Assembly (NCBI RefSeq): GCF_000300275.1
Contig: NZ_AMRN01000001.1
Location: 248,001-312,000 of the forward strand
Length of the DNA stretch: 64,000 nt
DNA from: Thalassospira profundimaris WP0211
Lineage (GTDB): Bacteria; Pseudomonadota; Alphaproteobacteria; Rhodospirillales; Thalassospiraceae
Reading direction: 5' to 3'
In this document: positions 27,100-35,148 of the stretch, one piece after another
How positions within the stretch are numbered: the stretch's first letter is position 1
How the letters are laid out: each line of letters starts with the position of its first letter
Made by a program: the position numbers and the translations under genes
Notes under the pieces: generated by a model
Database searches by the model: none
What the model was told of the DNA's origin: nothing
What the model saw: the letters and a program-made list of their open reading frames with translations, nothing else

Positions 27100-27173
27100 C
27101 CCGCTACACTTTGAAATACGCCCCGATTTGAGAATTTCTTCGCACTCGCACATGATCCGAAAGGAACCACGGC

Positions 27174-27932
27174 ATGCTTGAAGGCAAAAAAGGGCTAATC
27201 GTCGGAATTGCCAATGAAATGTCCATCGCCTGGGGCTGTGCGCGTGTTTTCAAGCGCGAAGGTGCCGACATCGCGGTGACCTATTTGAACGACAAGGCAA
27301 AACGCTTTGTCGAACCACTGGCCAACCAAATCAATGCCCCGATCTTCGCCCCACTTGATGTCCGCAATGAGGCACAGGCAGACGCGCTGTTTGCCGAGAT
27401 CGAACAAAAGTGGGGAAAACTTGATTTCGTGCTGCATTCGATCGCCTTTGCCCCGGCAGATGACTTGCACGGTCGGGTAACCGATTGTTCACGCGACGGG
27501 TTTCTGGCGGCGATGGATATATCGTGCCATTCGTTCGCCCGGCTTGCCAAACGGGCAGAGCCATTGATGAGCGATGGCGGTGCACTTTTGACCGTGACCT
27601 ATATGGGATCGGAGCGCGTGATTGATCACTACGGGGTCATGGGGCCGGTTAAGGCAGCCCTTGAAAGCACGACTCGCTATATGGCGGCCGAACTGGGCCC
27701 GAAAGGCATTCGCTGCCATGCAATTTCACCCGGGCCGCTTTTAACCCGCGCAGCATCCGGGATTGCCGAATTTCAACATCTGATGGACCAGGCTACTGAT
27801 CGCGCGCCGTCCCGTCGTCTGGTAACAATTGATGAAATTGGTGAATTGGCCGCGTTTTTAGCCAGTGATCGGGCAAAATCATTGACCGGTGATGTGGTGC
27901 ATATTGATGGTGGCTATAACATCATGGGCTGA
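27174..27932 (+). CDS. fabI: Enoyl-ACP reductase FabI
   Basis: The 252-residue SDR-fold enzyme catalyses the last NADH-dependent step of each fatty-acid elongation cycle. It has the FabI-specific cofactor motif GIANEMSIAWG, the adenine-site region LDVRNEAQ and HSIAFAP. The catalytic region YMGSERVIDHYGVMGPVK holds Tyr143, Tyr153 and Lys160 in the Tyr-X6-Lys spacing. The start ATG 27174 has AAGGAA upstream. Length is slightly short of E. coli FabI (262). It is the presumed triclosan target, but a second FabI-like paralogue elsewhere cannot be excluded. It faces the DUF488 gene convergently with 21 bases between. Confidence 0.94.
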   Translation: MLEGKKGLIVGIANEMSIAWGCARVFKREGADIAVTYLNDKAKRFVEPLANQINAPIFAPLDVRNEAQADALFAEIEQKWGKLDFVLHSIAFAPADDLHGRVTDCSRDGFLAAMDISCHSFARLAKRAEPLMSDGGALLTVTYMGSERVIDHYGVMGPVKAALESTTRYMAAELGPKGIRCHAISPGPLLTRAASGIAEFQHLMDQATDRAPSRRLVTIDEIGELAAFLASDRAKSLTGDVVHIDGGYNIMG

Positions 27933-27953
27933 GCCACGGGTTAGCATCGCTGG

Positions 27954-28595
27954 CTAGCGTCGCTTGATCGCATCCTCGGCCTTGGGGGCGACGCGCTTGA
28001 TTTGGCGCGCCAATGCCAGTTTGGCTTCGGCATCCGGGTCGGGTGCGGCGGCGGCAAAAAGATCGGGGACATCCCCGCCGTTGATTGCGATCATGCGGGC
28101 ATCGGTTTCCGCCTGACTTTCGACCCGACCATCGACCAGATGGCAAAGATCAAACCCGGCATCTTTCAGGGCTGGCGCAATCAGAAGCGTGCGATGACAG
28201 TCCAGCGGGTCCTTTTCGGCACACATCAGGCAGATGCGATATTTTTCCGCCCCTGAAACCAGCCGTTCTATCCCCGATTTGAAATCAGGCCGATCTGCCA
28301 TCAGGCCATAATCAAGCTGCCCATCAGGGTAAAGTTCCGGAACTTGCGGCTTTCCGCCCATCACATCGCCCATGAACACATAGGCAATACCGTTTTCCCG
28401 CAGGAACGGCCCGAAGCTGTCAGAGTCGAATGCTGTCCAATAACTTGATCGTTTGAAGGTCCGAATATCTGCCACCGCCGTGATGCGGTGGGCCTTGAAA
28501 AGCGCAAGCAGGCTTTCACGGTCATGGCCTGCATAGCCGACTGTGTAGATCAGGCGCCCTGATGACGTGGATTTAGTATTATTCGGATCAGACAT
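27954..28595 (-). CDS. DUF488 domain protein
   Basis: The 213-residue product matches the DUF488 family. The opening YTVGYAGH and the Cys-rich motif LMCAEKDPLDCHR (the conserved cysteines and histidine that may bind metal) are diagnostic. The C-terminal 35 residues are an acidic/basic low-complexity tail. The family is uncharacterised biochemically. The start ATG 28595 lacks a good ribosome-binding site; a longer frame to 28706 would overlap the tRNA and is disfavoured. Confidence 0.85.
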   Translation of the reverse strand: MSDPNNTKSTSSGRLIYTVGYAGHDRESLLALFKAHRITAVADIRTFKRSSYWTAFDSDSFGPFLRENGIAYVFMGDVMGGKPQVPELYPDGQLDYGLMADRPDFKSGIERLVSGAEKYRICLMCAEKDPLDCHRTLLIAPALKDAGFDLCHLVDGRVESQAETDARMIAINGGDVPDLFAAAAPDPDAEAKLALARQIKRVAPKAEDAIKRR

Positions 28596-28663
28596 CACAG
28601 AAGCACACGACAATTCGCATTTGCTTGCAAGCGCGAAACAGTCGACAGCCTTGGCCCAAATGC

Positions 28664-28692
28664 AAAAAGACCGCCCCGAAGGACGGCCTTTT
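28664..28692 (-). terminator. Terminator downstream of the tRNA pair
   Basis: On the minus strand a GGCCGTCC / GGGCGGTC stem with a UUCG loop is followed by a T run. It lies immediately past the tRNA genes, so it probably ends their transcript. Confidence 0.8.
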
Positions 28693-28705
28693 ATGACTTT
28701 CATCA

Positions 28706-28780
28706 TGGAGCGGGCGAAGAGATTCGAACTCTCGACCCTAACCTTGGCAAGGTTATGCTCTACCCCTGAGCTACGCCCGC
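28706..28780 (-). tRNA. tRNA-Gly (GCC), copy 1
   Basis: The 75-base cloverleaf includes an encoded CCA. The acceptor stem is GCGGGCG / CGCCCGC, the D arm contains GCTCAGGGGTAGAGC, and the anticodon GCC is at 28746-28748 (reverse complement). The T arm has GTTCGAATC. It decodes GGC and GGU. Confidence 0.97.
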
Positions 28781-28817
28781 ATCATCATGAAAGCGATGAT
28801 ATATGAAACCGGTCTGA

Positions 28818-28892
28818 TGGAGCGGGCGAAGAGATTCGAACTCTCGACCCTAACCTTGGCAAGGTTATGCTCTACCCCTGAGCTACGCCCGC
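28818..28892 (-). tRNA. tRNA-Gly (GCC), copy 2
   Basis: This copy is identical to the tRNA 37 bases away (75 bases, anticodon GCC at 28858-28860). It lies on the same strand and is upstream in the transcript. The tandem gives extra dosage for glycine codons. Confidence 0.97.
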
Positions 28893-29110
28893 GTTCATCA
28901 GATTGTTTCTGCCCCTGTGGAGCGGCGCGGATAATAGCCCAACAAAGAGCGATTGCAACCCTTTTTTCTTTGAAATCGCGACATCAGGAATTTTGGCGGT
29001 TTTCCTTGACTTTAAGCGCCCCAATTGTCGAAATCCGACCCGATTTATGCAAATTTGCGTCCGGTTTTGAACTTGGTTATCTTTTGGCGCACAGCCACAA
29101 GGGAAAGAGC

Positions 29111-29629
29111 ATGAGTGATCCATCAACCCCGCTTTTCGATCATCTGGCCAAATTGGGTATCGAAACGAAAACACATGAACACGAACCGTTGTTTACGGTT
29201 GAGGATTCGCAGGCACTGCGTGGGGACCTGCCGGGGCTTCATTCCAAGAACCTGTTTGTCAAAGACAAGAAGGGCGCATTGTGGCTGGTGGTTGCCGAGG
29301 AAGAGACCGAAATCCGCATGAACCACCTGCACAAGCGGCTGGGATGCGCGCGCCTGTCGTTTGGCAAGCCGCAGCTTCTGATCGAAACGCTTGGCATAAA
29401 ACCGGGGTCCGTCACCCCCTTTGCATTGCTCAATGATCGGGACCGCAAGGTCAACTTGGCCCTTGATGCCAAGCTTGCCAACGGGGATCTGTTGAACTTT
29501 CACCCCTTGCGAAATGACCGCACCACGACAATTTCCTCGGCAGACCTGTTAACCTTCATCGGCTCACTTGGCTATGAGGCGATGATCATTGATTTTGATG
29601 CCGAACCCGCCGCGGCTGATGATAAATGA
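29111..29629 (+). CDS. proX: Prolyl-tRNA deacylase ProX (YbaK/EbsC family)
   Basis: The 172-residue stand-alone trans-editing domain hydrolyses mischarged Ala-tRNA(Pro) or Cys-tRNA(Pro). Family landmarks are THEHEPLFTVEDSQAL, the strand KNLFVKDKKGALWLVV with the conserved Lys, and the segment GIKPGSVTPFAL near the C-terminus. The long upstream frame to 28787 runs through the tRNA-Gly sequence and is not real; ATG 29111 follows AAGAG. It lies directly beyond the tRNA-Gly pair. Confidence 0.88.
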   Translation: MSDPSTPLFDHLAKLGIETKTHEHEPLFTVEDSQALRGDLPGLHSKNLFVKDKKGALWLVVAEEETEIRMNHLHKRLGCARLSFGKPQLLIETLGIKPGSVTPFALLNDRDRKVNLALDAKLANGDLLNFHPLRNDRTTTISSADLLTFIGSLGYEAMIIDFDAEPAAADDK

Positions 29630-29763
29630 ACCACGGACATCTGAGGTAAGCCCTTAAATCTTCTTATATTCAAGTATAAGTGACACGCAATATCACATAG
29701 CTGCCTCTTGTCGTCCGGGCATGGCGGTATCATCTAGAATTCAGAATTAGCGAGTGAACAATA

Positions 29764-30690
29764 ATGTCGATCATTCTTGATGCGAATGCGCCGGATGGCG
29801 CCACCACCCAAAATCGGGATTCTGACCTGATCAAGGACAGCAGTGTCGAAACCTTTGTCCAGGACGTTATCGAACCGTCGATGGAAGTGCCGGTGGTTGT
29901 CGATTTCTGGGCACCATGGTGCGGACCGTGCAAAAGCCTGACACCGGTGATCGAAAAAGTCACCCGTGAGGCTGGCGGGCGCGTGAAACTGGTCAAGGTC
30001 AATATCGACGAGAACCAGGAACTGGCGATGCAGCTTCGCATCCAGTCGGTGCCGACCGTGTACGCATTCAAGGGCGGCCGCCCGGTTGATGGTTTTCAGG
30101 GTGCGCAGCCCGAAAGCGAAGTGCGCGCATTCTATGAAAAACTCGCTGGTGGTCCGATTGAAAGCCCGATCGAGGGACTGCTTGAACAGGCGAGTGCCGC
30201 ACTTGCCGAGGAAAACTTTGAAGCAGCCCATGGTCTTTATGTCAGCGTGCTTGAACGCGAACAAGACAACGAAACCGCAATAGGCGGCATGATCCGTTGC
30301 ATGGTGGGCATGGGTGAAGTTGAAGAAGCCCGCCACTTCGTTGACAACATGGCCGATGTTGATCGCCTGAAGGCACCGATTGCAGCCGCGATCAGCGCGC
30401 TTGAACTGGCCGAGACCGGGGTTTCGGGTGAAGACCTTGAAGCCGCGCGTGCCAAGGCAGAAGCCAACCCGAACGACCCGCAGGCTCTTTATGATTACGG
30501 CATGGCCTGTTTTGCCAAGAACAAGCGTGAAGAAGCGGTCAACGCCATGATCACAATCATTCGCACCAACCGCGAATGGAACGAGGACGCAGGACGCACC
30601 CAGCTCCTGAAGTTTTTTGAAGCCTGGGGTCCGATGGACCCTGCCAGCGTCGCCGGACGCCGTGCATTATCAACGGTATTGTTCTCATGA
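29764..30690 (+). CDS. cnoX: Chaperedoxin CnoX (thioredoxin + TPR)
   Basis: The 308-residue protein has an N-terminal thioredoxin domain (about 30-135) and a C-terminal TPR-like half (about 140-305). The active site FWAPWCGPCK (Cys53, Cys56) keeps both cysteines, unlike the E. coli form; Caulobacter CnoX also keeps CGPC and is a true thioredoxin and holdase. It protects proteins from oxidative overaggregation and hands them to GroEL. The start ATG 29764 follows GAGTGA. Its stop overlaps the next start (ATGA at 30687-30690), so the Lon-N protein is translationally coupled. Confidence 0.92.
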   Translation: MSIILDANAPDGATTQNRDSDLIKDSSVETFVQDVIEPSMEVPVVVDFWAPWCGPCKSLTPVIEKVTREAGGRVKLVKVNIDENQELAMQLRIQSVPTVYAFKGGRPVDGFQGAQPESEVRAFYEKLAGGPIESPIEGLLEQASAALAEENFEAAHGLYVSVLEREQDNETAIGGMIRCMVGMGEVEEARHFVDNMADVDRLKAPIAAAISALELAETGVSGEDLEAARAKAEANPNDPQALYDYGMACFAKNKREEAVNAMITIIRTNREWNEDAGRTQLLKFFEAWGPMDPASVAGRRALSTVLFS

Positions 30691-31379
30691 GCATATGCGG
30701 CCCCTTTGATCCTGAACTTTCGGACCTTCCGGAAACTATGCCGGTATTCCCGCTAAGCGGTGCCCTTTTGCTGCCGCGCGGGCATTTGCCGCTCAATATC
30801 TTTGAGCCGCGCTACATGAATATGATCACGGATGCGCTTGGACAAGACCGGATGATCGGGATGATTCAACCCCGACCGGATCAGCGTAACGCTTATTTCA
30901 TGGACCCGGATCGCCCGGAGATCTTTTCGACAGGATGTGCGGGCCGCATTACCGCCTTTAGCGAAACCGACGATGGACGGTTTCTGATCACGCTCACGGG
31001 TGTCTGCCGATTTAACGTGATCGAGGAATTGCCCGAAAATTCCGGCGGATATCGCCGGGTGCGTGGCGATTTCGCGCCGTGGAAAAAGGATCTGACCACA
31101 CCCAAGGAAGACGATACGCCGATCAATCGTGATCGCCTGCGCATGGCGCTTGACGCCTATTTCGCGCAACATTCGCTACAATCATGCTGGGACACACTGG
31201 CTGACAGCGATGATGAAATGCTGATCACCACCATTTCCATGGGCTGTCGCCTCAGTCCACTTGAAAAACAGGCTTTGCTCGAATGCACAACGCTGTATGA
31301 TCGCGGCGATATGCTAACGTCGTTGCTTGAAATGGCGGTCCATGCCGATCCCAAGCACGCACACAGCAATGCCAACTGA
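30687..31379 (+). CDS. LON N-terminal domain protein
   Basis: The 230-residue protein contains only the substrate-binding N-terminal domain of Lon (PUA-like), with the conserved opening [30 protein letters not shown] and [20 protein letters not shown]. There is no AAA+ or protease domain. It is coupled to cnoX and followed by a Trm112 gene, so a proteostasis role is inferred. Comparable stand-alone LON proteins are common in alphaproteobacteria, and none has an established mechanism that I know of. Confidence 0.87.
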   Translation: MSICGPFDPELSDLPETMPVFPLSGALLLPRGHLPLNIFEPRYMNMITDALGQDRMIGMIQPRPDQRNAYFMDPDRPEIFSTGCAGRITAFSETDDGRFLITLTGVCRFNVIEELPENSGGYRRVRGDFAPWKKDLTTPKEDDTPINRDRLRMALDAYFAQHSLQSCWDTLADSDDEMLITTISMGCRLSPLEKQALLECTTLYDRGDMLTSLLEMAVHADPKHAHSNAN

Positions 31380-31423
31380 ACATACTTGCCGCCGCACACG
31401 GCAAATCCAACCCGAAGGCTGAA

Positions 31424-31615
31424 TTGATGACCGCGACCCATAGCCCGGTAGACCCGAAACTTCTTGAGATCCTTGTCTGTCCGGTGACCAAACAGGCGTT
31501 GGAATATGATCGTGAAAATAACGAACTGATCAGCCCAAAGGCCGGTCTTGCCTATCCGATCCGCGACGGCATTCCGATCATGCTGCCCGACGAAGCCCGT
31601 GCCATAGAAGACTAA
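31424..31615 (+). CDS. Trm112 family protein
   Basis: The 63-residue zinc-ribbon-like protein shows the Trm112 pattern [20 protein letters not shown] and [18 protein letters not shown]. The Cys pattern is reduced to one cysteine, as in many bacterial YcaR-type members. The family activates methyltransferases that modify tRNA, rRNA or release factors; bacterial partners are less defined. The start ATG 31424 follows GAAGG. It belongs to the cnoX cluster. Confidence 0.9.
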   Translation: MMTATHSPVDPKLLEILVCPVTKQALEYDRENNELISPKAGLAYPIRDGIPIMLPDEARAIED

Positions 31616-31635
31616 GGCAAAGGTTGCCTTCCACC

Positions 31636-32022
31636 ATGCCCAGCGACGGTTTTACGCCTGCTTTCACCCCGGCTGAAATCAACTATCTGCGTGATGACCG
31701 CATTCTGGAAATCATCTGGGATGACGGTGTTCAAACACGCCTTGGCGCCGAGTTGCTTCGGGTGGAAAGCCCGTCTGCCGAAGTTCAAGGCCATCATCCG
31801 TCAGAAAAGAAGATCATCGCCGGCCGCAGGCATGTCGGCATCATCGATATTGTGCCGGTCGGGAATTATGCCGTGCGTATTACCTTCGACGATTTGCACG
31901 ATAGCGGCCTGTTTAGCTGGCAATATCTGCGCGAACTGCACGAAAATCAGGACAAGCTCTGGAACGACTATCTCGCCGCACTCAAAGCACGCGGCCTGTC
32001 ACGCGACCCTGCCAAACGCTGA
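31636..32022 (+). CDS. DUF971 domain protein
   Basis: The 128-residue product is a DUF971 (gamma-butyrobetaine hydroxylase N-terminal-like) protein, with ILEIIWDDGVQTRLGAELLRVESPSAEVQGH and VGNYAVRITFDDLHDSGLFSWQYLREL. The family resembles a small Fe-S- or metal-associated domain, and its role is uncertain. I use ATG 31636; TTG 31624 is an alternative. It follows the Trm112 gene by 20 bases and is the last gene of the cnoX cluster. Confidence 0.85.
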   Translation: MPSDGFTPAFTPAEINYLRDDRILEIIWDDGVQTRLGAELLRVESPSAEVQGHHPSEKKIIAGRRHVGIIDIVPVGNYAVRITFDDLHDSGLFSWQYLRELHENQDKLWNDYLAALKARGLSRDPAKR

Positions 32023-32061
32023 CGCCCCCCCCTTTTCTTTCCAGAAATCCCAAAACAAAAA

Positions 32062-32084
32062 CGGCCCTGCCAAAGACAGGACCG
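32062..32084. terminator. Bidirectional terminator between DUF971 and ompW
   Basis: The stem CGGCCCTG / CAGGACCG has one mismatch. It is flanked by a T run on each strand, with the better run on the minus strand for ompW. Confidence 0.72.
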
Positions 32085-32133
32085 CTTTTCGTGTCTTGCT
32101 GTCCGGGGAGGTTATCCTCGGACGCACGCTTTG

Positions 32134-32790
32134 TTAGAAGCGATAGCCAATACCGAGACCGAAGACCCACGGGTCAAGATGGGCTTTGGAGGTGTTCGCA
32201 CCGTTATTGATGCTGACATCGGTATCAAGGAAAATCTTTTTGACGTCGAGGTTGACAGACCACGGACCAGAAATCGCATAGTCAAAACCAGCTTGGAAAG
32301 CGTAGCCAAAGCCGTCGTCATATTTGACAGAGTTGAACTGGCCCGGCTTGGAGTCATAGAAGAAGGTGTAGTTGATACCTGCACCAACATACGGGCTCCA
32401 GCGGCTTTCCGGCATGAAGTGATACTGCAGGGTCAGGGTCGGCGGCAGAAGGCGCACAGAACCAGCATCAAGGCTCGGGTTCGACCAATCCAGATCATGC
32501 TGCGTGGTTGCTGCGATCAGTTCGAGCGCGATGTTGTCAGTCAGGAAGTAGGAAAAATCGACTTCCGGAACAACGTCGTTGCTAAGTTGGCCTTCGCCAG
32601 AACCAATCGTGTCATCATAGGTATCTTCGTCCGGCACCATAGCAATGGCACGTGCACGAATTACGATGTCGCCAGCCTGTTTGGTTTTGAATTCGGCGGT
32701 CTGTGCGGAAGCCGGATTGGCAGCAACAAATGAAGCGGCCATCATGCCACCCAACAATGCGGCACCAAGGAGTTTGGATTTGAATGACAT
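32134..32790 (-). CDS. ompW: Outer-membrane protein OmpW
   Basis: The 218-residue precursor has a signal peptide of about 29 residues (ending ANPASAQ) and an eight-stranded barrel ending in the outer-membrane sorting signal GYRF. OmpW-family pattern: SYFLTDNIALELIAATTQHDL and LTLQYHF, then YVGAGINYTFFYD. OmpW forms small hydrophobic channels. I use ATG 32790 behind AGGGGACAG. An FNR-like box lies about 65-78 bases upstream, matching the known FNR and oxygen control of ompW in enterics. Confidence 0.93.
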   Translation of the reverse strand: MSFKSKLLGAALLGGMMAASFVAANPASAQTAEFKTKQAGDIVIRARAIAMVPDEDTYDDTIGSGEGQLSNDVVPEVDFSYFLTDNIALELIAATTQHDLDWSNPSLDAGSVRLLPPTLTLQYHFMPESRWSPYVGAGINYTFFYDSKPGQFNSVKYDDGFGYAFQAGFDYAISGPWSVNLDVKKIFLDTDVSINNGANTSKAHLDPWVFGLGIGYRF

Positions 32791-32851
32791 TATCTGTCCC
32801 CTGTTAGTTTGATCAACTCGAGGGGGACATTGCGCTTTTCTGTTTGCTGAC

Positions 32852-32871
32852 TTGTTGACACAAATCAACAA
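32852..32871. promoter_or_regulatory. FNR/Anr-like site upstream of ompW
   Basis: The inverted repeat TTGTTGA / TCAACAA has a six-base spacer. Inside it, the minus strand reads TTGATTTGTGTCAA, one mismatch from the FNR consensus TTGAT-N4-ATCAA. The centre is about 71 bases upstream of the ompW start. Confidence 0.6.
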
Positions 32872-32988
32872 TCACTCACAAAAAACGACATGTTTTTGAA
32901 TGGTTTTAAATGACCTTTGATCACCTATAGCGATTTTTCGACCGAAATCCCTAGCGAAAGTTCCCGGTTGTGGCAAAAGGCGATCCGG

Positions 32989-34212
32989 TTACAGCGGCTT
33001 TCCCTGCATCAGTTTTGGCAACGTGCCGGCATAGCCCATCGCATGCGACATGAAGGTCTTTTTTAGGGGCGGGATTTTCTCGACAATCGCCAATCCGATA
33101 TCACGCGCCCAACGGATCGGCGCGATATCATTGGAGAACAGGCGCGTGGTGATATCGGTTACCGCCAGCATCACCGTGTTATCGAAACGACGCCATTGTT
33201 CATATTCTGCCAGCACATCGGCACTGCCGATATCACGACCGAGACGACGGGCATTGACCAGAATTTCTGCCAGAACCGCTACATCGCGGATCCCCATATT
33301 CAGCCCCTGACCGGCAATCGGATGCATGCCGTGCGCCGCATCACCAATCAGCGCCAAGCGATCCTGGGTGTAGTGATAGGCGTGCTGTAGCCCAAGCGGA
33401 TAGCAGAAGCGCGGCCCGATAACTTCAAGATCACCAAGATAGCCGTCAAACCGGCGATGCAGTTCATCAAGGAAGGTCTGATCATCAAGATTGACCAGAT
33501 AATTGGCCTGATCCGTGCCCTCGGTCCAGACAATCGAGCAACGGTTATCGGTCATCGGCAGGATTGCAAATGGGCCTGCCGGCAGGAAATGCTCGACCGC
33601 CAGCCCATTGTGGGGCTGCTGGTGCTTGACGGTGCAAACCACCGCACTTTGCTTATAGCTCCAGTTATAGGTCTTGATGCCTGCCCATTCGCGCAACATT
33701 GATTTGCGCCCTTCCGCCCCGATGGCAAGTGGTGCGCGCACGACTTGCCCGCCAGCCAGCGTAATGGTCATGGCACCCTGATCACGTGCAATCGTTTCGA
33801 CCTTGGCCGGTGCAATCATTTTGACCAGATCGTTTTTTTCGATGGCACGATAAAGCGCACTGCGCGTGACAAGGTTTTCGACGATATAGCCAAGCGGCTC
33901 GTTACCGACATCATGATGGTCGTAATGCAGGAAAAGCGGGCTTTGACCGTCGGCAATGCGGATATCAAGGATCGGCTCCGCACCATCGGCCATGTTTTCC
34001 CAGGCACCGATCACCTCCAAAACCGATTTGGAGGCGGCGGCAATCGCACAGGTACGGCCATCGTAATTGGCCGTCAGGATGGTTTTGGGGTCTGCATAAT
34101 CAATCACCACCGACTTGATGCCGCCATGGGCCAGCGCCAAGGCCATAGAAGCACCGTTCAAGCCGCCCCCAAGAATAATGACATCGGTTTGAAGTGGCTG
34201 CTGATCATGCAT
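32989..34212 (-). CDS. FAD-dependent ubiquinone-biosynthesis hydroxylase (UbiH/COQ6 family)
   Basis: The 407-residue flavoprotein monooxygenase adds a hydroxyl to the ubiquinone precursor ring. It has the N-terminal dinucleotide motif VIILGGGLNGASMALALA, the NAD(P)H-side DG motif (ANYDGRTCAIAAAS), and the FAD-contacting LIGDAAHGMHPIAGQGLNMG. I use ATG 34212 behind CAGGAAA; the longer frame to 34353 lacks support. UbiH, UbiF and UbiL members are not separable by eye, so no gene letter is given. Confidence 0.88.
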   Translation of the reverse strand: MHDQQPLQTDVIILGGGLNGASMALALAHGGIKSVVIDYADPKTILTANYDGRTCAIAAASKSVLEVIGAWENMADGAEPILDIRIADGQSPLFLHYDHHDVGNEPLGYIVENLVTRSALYRAIEKNDLVKMIAPAKVETIARDQGAMTITLAGGQVVRAPLAIGAEGRKSMLREWAGIKTYNWSYKQSAVVCTVKHQQPHNGLAVEHFLPAGPFAILPMTDNRCSIVWTEGTDQANYLVNLDDQTFLDELHRRFDGYLGDLEVIGPRFCYPLGLQHAYHYTQDRLALIGDAAHGMHPIAGQGLNMGIRDVAVLAEILVNARRLGRDIGSADVLAEYEQWRRFDNTVMLAVTDITTRLFSNDIAPIRWARDIGLAIVEKIPPLKKTFMSHAMGYAGTLPKLMQGKPL

Positions 34213-34556
34213 ATCGCAATTTCCTGTGTCGTTTGGCCTTGGCCAGTGATGCCGGTTTACAGTGCAGCTTGGCATCCTGCGTTGACCTGACGCAATAGGG
34301 CGTCGTGAAAGCGTTGTTTGCACATCTTTACCCTGCCAGATACGCAGCCACAACCCGCACCGATCATCGACGCGCAGTTATCACACCTTTGCCAGCGCAA
34401 CATCGGGCCAAAACCATCTTTGACAACCGTGAATGCGCCATCGCCACCTGCCAAGGCATATCACCCCTTGGTTGCGACAAGGCCCGCGGAACAGGAATGC
34501 GATTTGCCACAGAGCCTTGAGCTGTAAGCGCTTTTCAATTACGCGACAGGTTGATT

Positions 34557-34576
34557 AAAAAATATGCATATTTTTT
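34557..34576. repeat. 20-bp perfect AT-rich palindrome upstream of glnK
   Basis: AAAAAATATGCATATTTTTT is a perfect palindrome about 140 bases upstream of the sigma-54 promoter of glnK. It could bind IHF, a MucR/HU-type protein or another regulator. Confidence 0.5.
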
Positions 34577-34698
34577 GAACAGCCACAGATTTTGTGCAGA
34601 TTTTAATCCGGTCATCACAGAACGAAGTCATAATTCCATCGGATCAATTCATCATTTTATACAACAAAAACAGCAATTTAAGATTTTTATTCTGAATC

Positions 34699-34714
34699 TG
34701 GCACGATTCTTGGT
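34699..34714 (+). promoter_or_regulatory. Sigma-54 promoter of glnK-amtB
   Basis: TGGCACG-ATTC-TTGGT fits the sigma-54 consensus (TGGCACG-N4-TTGCW) with the -24 element intact and one base off in the -12 element. It is 73 bases before the glnK start, as expected for NtrC-regulated nitrogen genes. Confidence 0.75.
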
Positions 34715-34741
34715 TTGGAGACTGCGACTGCGAAATCGTGA

Positions 34742-35125
<384 letters not shown>

Positions 35126-35148
35126 GTCCAGAGACAAGGGGAGACATT

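Noticed and set aside
28706..28892. tRNA pair as an integration site for an island
   Set aside because: No integrase or direct repeat of a tRNA 3' end nearby, and flanking genes look like core chromosome.
28787..29110. Upstream extension of the ProX gene through the tRNA
   Set aside because: The extension translates the tRNA-Gly gene; ATG 29111 has a better ribosome-binding site and matches the family start.
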